From Bolinopsis microptera (Eukaryota > Ctenophora > Tentaculata > Lobata > Bolinopsidae): 64,000 nucleotides of DNA. Under the pieces are notes generated by a model that was given only the letters and a program-made list of their open reading frames with translations, did not search any database and was not told where the DNA came from. The translations under genes and the position numbers were made by a program. Shown here in pieces: positions 45,395 through 55,887 of this stretch. The stretch is from positions 3,987,375-4,051,374 of the forward strand of contig NC_087072.1 in NCBI RefSeq assembly GCF_026151205.1. Direction: 5' to 3'. Numbering within the stretch: position 1 is the stretch's first letter; each line of letters starts with the position of its first letter.

Positions 45395-46454
45395 TAATAC
45401 TATAAACTTATTAGGGAGGGAGTGCTCAAACGGTCTGTTTGGACTGTAGAGAGAGTTCATACGACAATGTAATGCATGTTCACAAATATGATAGGCTGGT
45501 GTGGTGCATGGTGTTAAGGGTTAATTTCTATTGATTATTGATTAAGAATTACTATCTTTTAAGCATACTATTGGATATGTGAGGGCACTCCGAATTGCGA
45601 ATAGAATTGCTCGCCTAATCCGGGTTTTGACTCAGCGGGTAATTACTCCTACCCTTTTTAACTGCGGCAGTGAAATCCCGGCCGTAGGCCGGGTTACACT
45701 AGTATATGTATAATATATGTATAGACGCTTTTTGCAGTCAATTGTAGCCTACATTTAAGTGTCCGTAGATTCAAAAGTATAAACGATACAGTCATCTCGA
45801 ACCACAGGTTTTAAAGATGATTGGGAATCGAGCGGTTTACTCGATTAATGTTTACTCAAAATTATAATACAAACAGTAATAGATAGAAAATAGTAACGTT
45901 AAAGAATTCTTTTTAAAAAAAAAACCCTCTGGAAAGGGCACTGCACACGGTTTATCAAAAAGTACACTGTGATCATGAAGTACTATGAACTACAGATTTA
46001 AAAAACACAACGCTTCACGCTACACATGATATTACACATCCATAACCTATAGGTTAAGAAGTTTAGAATTGCACTGAACAGCTTGGACTATTGTTTTTAA
46101 AATTTTGTGCAAAATTTTACCATCAGTGATTAATGATTTTGGCCGGTAACTCAGCGCTTACAGTAATTATGAGTGCGCGATTGAGATTAATGTATGGAAA
46201 AAGAATTTAGCGGCAGTGAAATGCTTGCTTATCTACGCTAAGTGGGGGTAGTTATGCGAGCGGTTATTATATTGGTAGTCAGTAATTGCGAGTTGTCATT
46301 TAAATTTGTGTCATTTAGTGTAGTTACAATGTGCTGGGTTGTGTGATTTTCATACTGCTCCCTGTTGCAAGCCATTAATTAGACAATAGACTTAATTTAA
46401 ACTTAGATTATATTCGTTTCAGTTGAAATTCGATTCAGGTTAAATGTTAAAAGT

Positions 46455-47915
46455 TTAAATTTCACGTCTAGACTGTCTTAGGCCAGGAACATTGTGCAGT
46501 AGGAATGGTTGCCACTCGTTAACATCACCATCACTTTGAAGATTAAGTAGCATTTTCTTGGCACTACTCTTGAACAGATTTATCGAAAATAATGTCGGAA
46601 GTGTAGTAACGTCTGCTTTGTCTGCGAAGACAGAGAGCAGAGGTCCCTTGTAGAAAATACTGTTTTGAAAGTGTCTTTTCCCGTATAACTGGAGCCAGGA
46701 GCAGGCTGACGTGTGATCAGAAAGTTTTGTGGGTATGTCGGCGGGAAAAGCTTGAGAGATGTTTTTGGGGACTAATTGTGGCATGTTTTTAACTTTATGC
46801 ATCAAGATAATTGAGTTGTAAACGATAAGACCATGCACAGTTTGATTCACGATGTCAATCCTTCGCAGCTCGGTGAGGCACAGTGGTGCATCTCGCCGAT
46901 CTGCGAGAAGCATTATTTGATGCGCGCGCGACCCAGTAGTGCATCGCGCTACAAATGCACAGTGAGAATTTCATGTTCACTGAAAAATGGCTTTGTGTGT
47001 TGTGGTAAGGCACCTTCCTTAAAGTAGTAGTTTACGAAGCCAGGCATAATAGCCCTTATTCCTTGCTTCTGTTTGCTGAATAAAGCATCTATATGGCTTT
47101 TTGCAGCAAAACCCCATATCAATGAACAATAGTTTATATGAGACTGTACAAAGCTTTGGTATATCTGGAGTCTAACTTTAATCGGCAGCCGACTTTTTAT
47201 TTTGTACATAATACCAATATACCGCATCATTTTCGCTTTAAGAGCAGTAATGTGACTGGTCCAGGTCAATTTTTCGTCAACAATTACACCAAGAAATCGG
47301 GCCTCAGTTTTTCGCTCAATAGTGGTGCCTGCAATTTGAATATTTACGTCAGGTGTTGAGGTTCTGTTGGGTGAGAGGAGCATGTAGCACGTTTTCTTAA
47401 GGTTTAACGAAAGACCATTTTGATCTACCCAGTTTATCAATAAAGGTGAAAATTCGGTCATCTTTTGTAGTATTTCTTGATGATTTTTACCTGAGATAAT
47501 TATGTTTGCGTCGTCAGCATATAAAACAAATTTAGCGTACGATTTGATTTTTGGCATGTCATTGATATATATTATGAAAAGTAAAGGTCCTAAAATACTG
47601 CCTTGCGGCACTCCGTGTCTCATGGACTGTGAGGAAGAATTTGTGCCCCCTATTGAAACATACTGACTCCTGGAACTTAGATAAGACTTGAACCATTGGT
47701 GTGCTAGTCCTCTTATGCCATAATGATACAGTTTGTCTAAGAGAATATCGTGGGAAATTACATCAAACGCTTTGCTAAAATCAAGTAGGAGGAGTAGAGA
47801 GACCTCTTTTTTGGAGAGGTTGTGTCTAATCGTGTTGGTTGCATCAAGGAGCGCATGTTCACACGACCGACCCGGCCGAAAACCGTATTGTCCTTCAAAT
47901 AAAGTGCTATGATAA
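46455..47915 (-). pseudogene. LINE reverse transcriptase fragment, interrupted by a 113-bp insert
   Basis: Open on the minus strand from about 47915. In order: an FEGQYGFRPGRSCEHALLDA block, LLLLDFSKAFDVISHDILLD, MRHGVPQGSILGPLLFIIYI, the catalytic YADDANIIISG (YADD), then LGVIVDEKLTWTSHI and a thumb region. The first frame stops at 46949 inside a small insertion (46842-46954). The insertion is flanked by the 9-bp repeat ATGCACAGT (46833-46841 and 46955-46963). The frame resumes with LIVYNSIILMHKVKN and runs to 46455. The motifs fit the jockey/CR1-like group, different from the LINE at 36555. Confidence 0.82.
46842..46954. mobile_element. 113-bp insertion with 9-bp duplication
   Basis: Flanked by ATGCACAGT on both sides. 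Its edge sequence AGTAGTGCATCGCGCTACAA recurs with one change at about 59264, so it belongs to a dispersed small element. Confidence 0.65.
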
Positions 47916-48825
47916 TTGTTTAAGCTTTAGTTTACATTGTATTGAAAAATAATTTAACGTCATCATCATCACTTGATGACGTCATCAAGTTAAGTGTTTT
48001 TAAAACTTGACTTTTGACAAAGTAACAACTTTTTAAATCGATTTTACACTATTAAGGAGTAATTTTATTCAAAATCTGAGGACATTTTCAGCTTAGATAA
48101 TTGTTCAAGCATTCCGAAAATCTACCGGAATAGTTTCCTACCTTGCTCCTTCATAAAGATATTTGCTATTGAAGTTAGTGCTTTTTTGAAGAATAATTTT
48201 ATAAAAACACAAAAGTTGTGAATTAGTATTCTCTGGTGTTGGGCCATCCCTTGGGTTGTGGAGCTCAATTTTGCTTCTTAAAGGTGTAAATTGTGTTATA
48301 GGCTAGTTTTAAAGTTAAAAATCGAAAAGTTGCACACGTGGGGACATGCCCAAATTCATTTAAAATAGCTAAAATCGCTAAAAGTTTTGATTTTCACGAT
48401 TTTTATCAACTTTGGAGTCCCGTTGTGATCCAAGTTCTTTTAAAAATCTTCTGAAACTTTGCATGCTTATCAAACTATATATTAAATACCACTATGCAAA
48501 AATTTACGGTGATTCAATATTGTATGCGCACGCGACGTCCGCTCAAAGTTTGCACGTGCGAACTAGGTGAGAAATTTGCTCATTCGTGATTTCGAATATA
48601 TTCTGCTTTCCACGATATTTAAATGGCATTATATATGAATTTAATGCCAACTTGAATGAGTAAAAAGTGCCATATTCAGTCGGTTATCGACAGAAATACC
48701 TAACTAAACACAAGGAAACGTTTTCAAAGGCAGAATTTCGAAATCGTCGAAATTACCTCCTTGTTAATGAAGTTTCGACTAGCTGTGTAAATTATCCTGA
48801 CATTATAATCAAAAAGAGATGATAT

Positions 48826-49151
48826 TTGACCAAAACCCATAATCATGGGTAGAGTGTACCGCTGCCAGTGTCTCTCTTTTCCAAACAAAAGGAAATGATA
48901 TTAATTTGAGGAACAGTCCGCTAATGCAAATTGATACCGAGAATGAAATCGGTCGCTCGCTTTTTCCATTCGATCACGGCTTACGAATTGTAATAAAGCT
49001 TATTGATTTGAAAAAGCGAGCGACCGATTTCATTCTCGGTATCAATTTGCATTAGCGGACTGTTCCTCAAATTAATATCATTTCCTTTTGTTTGGAAAAG
49101 AGAGACACTGGCAGCGGTACACTCTACCCATGATTATGGGTTTTGGTCAAA
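48826..49151. repeat. H hairpin element b1 (326 bp)
   Basis: Arms begin TTTGACCAAAACCCATAATC. Each arm is about 150 bp and they look almost fully complementary, including the copy-specific part GGAACAGTCCGCTAATGC. Confidence 0.9.
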
Positions 49152-49165
49152 TATATAATATGTAA

Positions 49166-49492
49166 TTTGACCAAAACCCATAATCATGGGTAGAGTGTAC
49201 CGCTGCCAGTGTCTCTCTTTTCCAAACAAAAGGAAATGATATAAATTTTAGGAACAGTCCGCTAATGCAAATTGATACCGAGAATGAAATCGGTCGCTCG
49301 CTTTTTCAAATCAATAAGCTTTATTACAATTCGTGAGCCGTGATCGAATGGAAAAAGCGAGCGACCGATTTCATTCTCGGTATCAATTTGCATTAGCGGA
49401 CTGTTCCTCAAATTTATATCATTTCCTTTTGTTTGGAAAAGAGAGACACTGGCAGCGGTACACTCTACCCATGATTATGGGTTTTGGTCAAA
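49166..49492. repeat. H hairpin element b2 (327 bp)
   Basis: Same copy-specific arm sequence as b1; the loop region is inverted relative to b1. Confidence 0.9.
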
Positions 49493-50498
49493 TATCATCT
49501 CTTTTTGATTATAATGTCAGGATAATTTACACAGCTAGTCGAAACTTCATTAACAAGGAGGTAATTTCGACGATTTCGAAATTCTGACTTTGAAAACGTT
49601 TCCTTGTGTTTAGTTAGGTATATCTGTCGATAACCGACTGAATATGGCACTTTTTACTCATTCAAGTTGGCATTAAATTCATATATAATGCCATTTAAAT
49701 ATCGTGGAAAGCAGAATATATTCGAAATCACGAATGAGCAAAATTCTCACCTTTCGCACGTGCAAACTTTGAGCGGACGTTGCGTGCGCATACAATATTG
49801 AATCACCGTAAATTTTTGCATAGTGGTATTTAATATATAGTTTGATAAGCATGCAAAGTTTCAGAAGATTTCAAAAAGAACTTGGATCACAACGGGACTC
49901 CAAAGTTGATAAAAATCGTGAAAATCAAAATTTTTAGTGATTTTAGCTATTTTAAATCAATTTGGGCGTGTCCCCACGTGTGCAACTTTTCGATTTTCAA
50001 CTTTAAAACTAGCCTATAACACAATTTACACCTTTAAGAGGCAAAATTGAGCTCCACAACCCAAGGGATGGCCCAACACCAGAGAATACTAATTCACAAC
50101 TTTTGTGTTTTTATAAAATTATTCTTCAAAAAAGCACTAACTTCAATAGCAAATATCTTTATGAAGGAGTAAGGTAGGAAACTTTTCCGGTAGATTTTCA
50201 GAATGCTTGAAAAATTATCTAAGGTAAAAATGTCCTCAGATTTTGAATAAAATTACTCCTTAATGGTGTAAAATCGATTTGAAAAGTTGTTATTTTGTCA
50301 AAAATCAAGTTTTAAAAACACTTAAATTAATGACGTCATCAAGTGATGATGATGATGATAAATTATTTTTCAATATAACGTAAACTAAAGTATAAACGAT
50401 TATCTTTAAAACCTGTGGTTCTAAATGACTGTATCTTTTATACTTTTGAATCTACGGACACTTAAATGAAGGCTACAATTGACTGCAAAAAGCGTCTA

Positions 50499-50938
50499 TA
50501 CATATTATCACAATGCTGGCAAGCATGACCGTCGCCCTTATATTCACAATACTATTTACCCCCTTTACTATTTACCCACCTTTACTATTTACCCCCTCTA
50601 CTATTTACCCCCTTTACTATTTACCCCCCTTACTGCTTACCCCCATTCTAATTCGATGTTAAAGATGACAGGAATAAGAAATAGTTATTTGGAGATTTTC
50701 AAGAAATTTGTGCAAAATACGCGCCAGCATGTTATACGAAATTAGGTAAAAAACCCAAAATCGCCATATTCAGGTGCCTTAAAAACCACGTTAAAAATGA
50801 GTAAAAGATCTGAAACTTTGCAGGGTGTCTAGACGTTGACCAAATCGAGTGTAAATGAAATTTCAAGTTTCAGGAGTATCGGGGAAGTGGGTTTCCTGGA
50901 ACCCTTGTTTTACAACAGATTGTCGTGAAGTATAGTAT
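50499..50938 (+). repeat. L module, copy iii
   Basis: Starts ATCACAATGCTGGCAAGCAT. It holds a local TTTACTATTTACCCCC tandem (about 50545-50645) and ends at ACAGATTGTCGTGAAGTATA. Confidence 0.85.
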
Positions 50939-50957
50939 AGTGGTATATATATATATT

Positions 50958-51981
50958 ATGTATAGACGCTTTGGCAGTCAATTGTAGCCTACATTTAAGT
51001 GTCCGTAGATTCAAAAGTATAAACGATACAGTCATCTCCAACCATAGGTCTTGAAGATAATCGTTTACACTTTAGTTTACATTATATCAAAAAACAATTT
51101 AACGTCATCGTCACCACTTGATGACGTCATCAAATTAAGCGTTTTTAAATCTTGATTATTGACAAAATAACAACTTTTCAAATCAATTTAACACCATTAA
51201 GGAGTAATTTTATTCAAAATCTGAGCAAATTTTCACCTTAGATAATTGTTCAAGCATTCTAAAAATCTACCGGAAAATGTTTCTACCTTGCTCCTTCATA
51301 AAGATATTTGCTATTGAAGTTAGTGCTTTTTTGAAGAATAATTTTATAAAAACACAAAAGTTGTGAATTAGTATTCTCTGGTGTTGGGCCATCTCTTGGG
51401 TGGTGGAGCTCAATTTTGCTTCTTAAAGGTCTAAATTGTGTTATAGGCTAGTTTTAAAGTTGAAAATCGAAAAGTTGCACACGTGGGGACACGCCCAAAT
51501 TGATAGAAAATTGCTAAAATCACTGAAAATTGTTATTTTCACGATTTTTATCAGCTTTGGAGTCCCGTTGTGATGCGAGTTCTTGCTAAAATATTCTGAA
51601 ACTTTGCACACTTATTAAAATACATAAGAAATACGAAAATTCAAAATTTTACGGTGATTTGATATTGGATGCGCACGCAACGTCCGCTCAAAGTTTGCAA
51701 AAAGTGAGAACTTCACTCTCTTTATTTCGATTAGATTTAGTTCCTGCTTTAACAGTAACATGACAGTTAAATGACATTATATTTGAGTTTAGTGCCAACT
51801 TGATAGATTATATAGTTGCATATTCAATCAGTGATCGACAGATATGCTTACCTAAACACAAGGAAATGTTTTTAAAGGAAAAATTTCGAAATTGTTGAAA
51901 CTTCCTCCTTATTAATGAAGATATCAGTTTATATTTCGACTTTATAAAATACTCTGACATTACAATCAAAAAGAGATGATA
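50958..51981 (+). repeat. M module, copy d
   Basis: Starts TATAGACGCTTTGGCAGTCA and runs into hairpin H-d, giving a complete L-M-H order (50499-52310) as in 23206-25263. Confidence 0.85.
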
Positions 51982-52310
51982 TTTGACCAAAACCCATAAT
52001 CATGGGTAGAGTGGACCGCTGCCAGTGTCTCTCTTTCCCAAACAAAAGGAAATGATATTAATTTGACTGACCGTTCTCAAATGCAAATTCATACCGAGAA
52101 TGAAATCGGTCGCTCGCTTTTCCCATTCATTCACGGCTTACGAATTGTAATAAAGCTTATTGAATATAGGAAAAGCGAGCGACAGATTTCATTCTCGGTA
52201 TGAATTTGCATTTGAGAACGGTCAGTCAAATTAATATCATTTCCTTTTGTTTGGGAAAGAGAGACACTGGCAGCGGTCCACTCTACCCATGATTATGGGT
52301 TTTGGTCAAA
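51982..52310. repeat. H hairpin element d (329 bp)
   Basis: Copy-specific arm TGACCGTTCTCAAATGCAAA, fully matched by its partner arm TTTGCATTTGAGAACGGTCA. Confidence 0.9.
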
Positions 52311-52321
52311 TTATTATATAT

Positions 52322-52752
52322 ATATCTTCACGACAATCTGTTGTAAAACAGGGGTTCCAGAAAACCCACTTCCCGATACTCCTGAAACATGAAATTTTTT
52401 TCACTGTCGATTTGGACAAGGTCTAGACGCCCTGCAAAGTTTCAGATCTCTAACTCAATTTTAACATGGTTTTTAAGGCACCTGAATATGGCGATTTTGG
52501 GTTTTTTACCTAATTTCGTATAACATGCTGGCGCGTATTTTGCGAAAATTTCTTAAAAACCTCCATATAACTATTTCTTATTCCTGTCATCTTTAACATT
52601 GAATTAGAATGTTTTGAACTTAAATATACCTGCTGAACTACTTTCGAAAGAGTTTTAATGCCTGGAAAACAATAAAGGGGATATAATAGTATAGGGGGTA
52701 AATAGTATTGTGAATATAAGGGCGACGGTAATGCTTGCCAGCATTGTGATAT
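52322..52752 (-). repeat. L module, copy iv (inverted)
   Basis: Reverse complement of L, from CTTCACGACAATCTGTTGTA to ATGCTTGCCAGCATTGTGAT. It lies between H-d and the next M. Confidence 0.85.
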
Positions 52753-53533
52753 GTATGTATAGACGCTTTTGCAGTCAACTATAGCCTACATTTAAGTGTC
52801 CGTAGATTCAAAAGTATAAAAGATACAGTCATTTCGAACCACAGGTCTTGAAGATAATCGTTTACACTCCAGTTTCCATTATATTACAAAATAATTTAAC
52901 GTCATCATCATCACTTGATGACGTCATCAAGTTAAGTGTTTTTAAAACTTGGTTTTTAACAAAATAACAACTTTTCAAATCGATTTTAAACCATTAAGGA
53001 GTAATTTTATTCAAAATCTGAGGACATTTTCACCTTAGATAATTGTTCAAGCATTCTGAAAATCTACCGGAAAATTTTCCTACCTTGCTCCTTCATAAAG
53101 ATATTCGCTATTGAAGTTAGTGCTTTTTTGAAGAATAATTTTATGAAAATACAAAAGTTGTGAATTAGTATTCTCTGGTGTTGGGCCATCCCTTGGGTTG
53201 TGGAGCTCGATTGTGCTTTCTAAAGGTCTAAATTGTGTTATAGGCTAGTTTTAAAGTTGAAAATCGAAAAGTTGCACACGTGGGGACACGCCCAAATTTA
53301 TAGAAAATTGCTAAAATTACTGAAAATTGCTGTTTTCACCATTTTTATCAACTTTGGAGTCCCGTTGTGATCCAAGTTCTATATGAAATCTTCTGAAACT
53401 TTGCTTGCTTATTAAATTATATATAAAATACTGATATGCAAAAATTTACGGTGATTCAATATTGTATGCGCACGCAAAGTCCGCTCAAAGTTTGCACGTG
53501 CGAAAGGTGAGAATTTTGCTCATTCGTGATCAC

Positions 53534-55010
53534 CAGAGGCACATATTAGGTGCGGTAAAAAAAATCGAAATTATGCGGTACCGCACCCGACTATAAAGGT
53601 AAAATGTGCGGTAAGGTGCGGTAAATTTTTACCAATTATGCGGCAAATGTGCGGCGATTTTTTCGAAATTTGTGCAGGAATTGTGCGGGTTTTTTTTTGC
53701 ATTTTCTAGAGGACTTTGGAAATTCTAAACGTATAACCGCCGCTCTTATCAAAAATAGGTCTGTTTATGTGTTACTGAGGGTGTAGTTCTTTACTAAGAC
53801 CATGATTGAACCTATATTGAGATTCAGTTATCTGGGAACAGTGACTTGATCTGGTAGAGATCAGGAATCAGGATACAGTTATTTGAAGACGCCTCTTGAT
53901 AGAGTCGATCAGATCCCATGCGTGATCGCAAATATGTGACACGCTTGTTGGCATTGATCGTCAGTATTTGTGAACCATTTGATCCAAGATTCATTAAGCC
54001 CACTATAAAGCCAACGCTGCAACGAATAAAGCTCATTACCCTTTACACCTACTTCTTCTATTATCACCTACGAATGATAACTGATAAACTATAATCGAAG
54101 TACGGTAACGACGAGGGTTCCATAATGGCCTGGGTCTCGGTCCCGAAAGGGCCTGGATCACGGTCCCGAAAGGGCCTGGGTAACGGTCCCGAAAGGGCCT
54201 GGGTAACGGTCCCGAAAGGGCCTGGGTAACGGTCCCGAAAGGGCCTGGGTCACGGTCCCGAAAGGGCCTGAGTCACGTGGCCTAAGCATGAGTTCCAAAA
54301 GGGCCTGGGTCACGGTCCCGAAAGGGCCTGGGTCAGGGTCCCGAAAGGGCCTGGGTCCCGAAAGGGCCTGGGTCACAGTCCCGAAAGGGCCTCGGTCACG
54401 TGGTAACCGGGTCACGTGACCTAAGCATGAGTTCCAAAAGGGCCTGGGTCACGGTCCCGAAAGGGCCTGGGTCAGGGTCCCGAAAGGGCCTGGGTCACGG
54501 TCCCGAAAGGGCCTGGGTCACGTGGTAACCGGGTCACGTGACCGAAGCATGAGTTCCAAAAGGGGCTGCGTCACGGTCCTGAAAGGGCCTGGGTCCGAAA
54601 GGGCCTGGGTCAGGGTCCCGAAAGGGCCTGGGTCAGGGTCCCGAAAGGGCCTGAGTCACGTGGTAACTGGGTCACGTGGCCTAGGTATGAGTTCCAAAAG
54701 GGCCTGGGTCACGGTCCCGAAAGGGCCTGGGTCAGGGTCCCGAAAGGGCCTGGGCCAGGGTCCCGAAAGGGCCTGAGTCACGGTCCTAAAAGTGCCCAAC
54801 TTTTAACATATTTTGGTTTTACACTCGAAAATCTTAACGCGAAAATTTCAAAATTATGCGAAATTACGCGGAAAATGCTAGATTATGCGGAAATATGCAG
54901 ATAATTACAAAATGTGCGGAAATGTGCGGAAAACAATAAATTATGCGGAAGTGTGCGGAAAACGGTAAATTGTGCGATCCCGCACCCATCGCACCTAATA
55001 TTTGCCCATG
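53534..55010. mobile_element. hAT-like element carrying a minisatellite (1477 bp)
   Basis: GTGATCAC at 53526-53533 and 55011-55018 is an 8-bp duplication. Inverted ends are CAGAGGCACATATTAGGTGC and CATGGGCAAATATTAGGTGC. Subterminal GTGCGGTAAA / ATGCGGAAAT repeats fill both ends. No transposase ORF. Confidence 0.85.
54128..54795. repeat. GC-rich 23-bp minisatellite
   Basis: Repeats of CCCGAAAGGGCCTGGGTCACGGT with variants. A larger period includes GTCACGTGGTAACCGGGTCA and CCTAAGCATGAGTTCCAAAA. The long open frames here on both strands are repeat artefacts. Confidence 0.92.
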
Positions 55011-55235
55011 GTGATCACGATTTCGAATAAATTCTGCTTTCCCGCGATATTTAAATGGAATTATATATGAATTTAATGCCAACTTGAATGAGTAAAAAGT
55101 GCCATATTCAGTCAGGTAAAATTTCGAAATCGATGAAATTACCTCCTAATTATTAATATAAATATTAATGAAGTTATGAGTTTACATTTCGGCTTCGTAA
55201 ATTATCCTGACATTATAATCAAAAAGAGATGATAT

Positions 55236-55567
55236 TTGACCATCACCAAAACCCATAATCATGGGTAGAGTGTACCGCTGCCAGTGTCTCTCTTTTCCAA
55301 ACAAAAGGAAATGATATTAATTTGAATAACCGTCCGCAAATGCAAATTGATACCGAGAATGAAATCGGTCGCTCGCTTTTTCCAATCAATAAGCTTTATT
55401 ACAATTCGTAAGCCGTAATCGAATGGAAAAAGCGAGCGACCGATTTCATTCTCGGTATCAATTTGCATTTGCGGACGGTTATTCAAATTAATATCATTTC
55501 CTTTTGTTTGGAAAAGAGAGACACTGGCAGCGGTACACTCTACCCATGATTATGGGTTTTGGTCAAA
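55236..55567. repeat. H hairpin element e (332 bp)
   Basis: Copy-specific arm AATAACCGTCCGCAAATGCA, matched by TGCATTTGCGGACGGTTATT. The left arm has an extra CATCAC near 55241. Confidence 0.88.
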
Positions 55568-55887
55568 TTAATTGATTCAATTTTTATTCAATTCCCCGTA
55601 AAACAAAAATAATTCCTCCTTTCCCACCCCTAGATACCTCGCAATGTTCACATGTAATAGCAGATAATTCAGGGGTGTAGGAATGATTTTCTGTGCGCCA
55701 CAGTCAGAATTTCAAAGGTTTTATAAATTTCAATACTATAGTAGTAGTATCGTGCAGAAGGCAAACATTTTTGAACATTTTGCTCGTGCAAAACGTCTGG
55801 AAGCAATTTGGCAATACTAATAGAGACATTTTTGAACTATGCTTACACTGTACACCATTAAAATATTCTCTAAAAATAATATAACAC
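55568..55887. other. Non-coding, nothing recognised
   Basis: AT-rich DNA between the hairpin and the truncated pogo-like copy. Confidence 0.5.

Larger units (their letters stand above)
44223..45702 (+). mobile_element. Non-autonomous Helitron (outer)
   Basis: Starts TCACCTTAATAACACCAGAA after an A, with GTGTGTCTGTCTGTCT just inside. It ends with the hairpin CCCGGCCGTAGGCCGGG, then TTACACTAG, followed by T. The TC start, 3' hairpin plus CTAG, and A/T insertion without duplication are Helitron hallmarks. It is inserted in the AT linker between L and M modules. It is interrupted by the inner Helitron. No Rep/helicase gene. Confidence 0.85.
45831..47915 (-). mobile_element. 5'-truncated jockey/CR1-like LINE
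   Basis: Minus-strand insertion in the M module. GATGATTG on one side and GATAATTG on the other are a plausible imperfect target-site duplication. The 5' end enters inside the RT domain, and about 600 bp of 3' UTR follow the ORF. No poly-A tail is visible. Confidence 0.7.
45716..48825 (+). repeat. M module, copy b, split by a LINE
   Basis: Left part 45716-45830 (TATAGACGCTTTTTGCAGTC onward), right part about 47916-48825. The break lies inside a GATAATCGTTTA-like site. The intervening DNA is a 5'-truncated LINE. Confidence 0.75.
47916..50498. repeat. Giant palindrome: M-H-H-inverted M
   Basis: M (47916-48825), hairpin (48826-49151), a 14-bp spacer, a second hairpin (49166-49492), then the reverse complement of M (49493-50498). 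The arms are about 0.9-1.0 kb each with only scattered differences. Confidence 0.88.
52757..55235 (+). repeat. M module, copy e, split by a hAT-like element
   Basis: Left part 52757-53533, right part about 55019-55235, separated by the insertion at 53534-55010. Confidence 0.85.

Noticed and set aside
54158-54776. ORFs on both strands in the GC-rich array
   Set aside because: They only translate the minisatellite unit (GPFGTVTQAL and GSRKGLG repeats).
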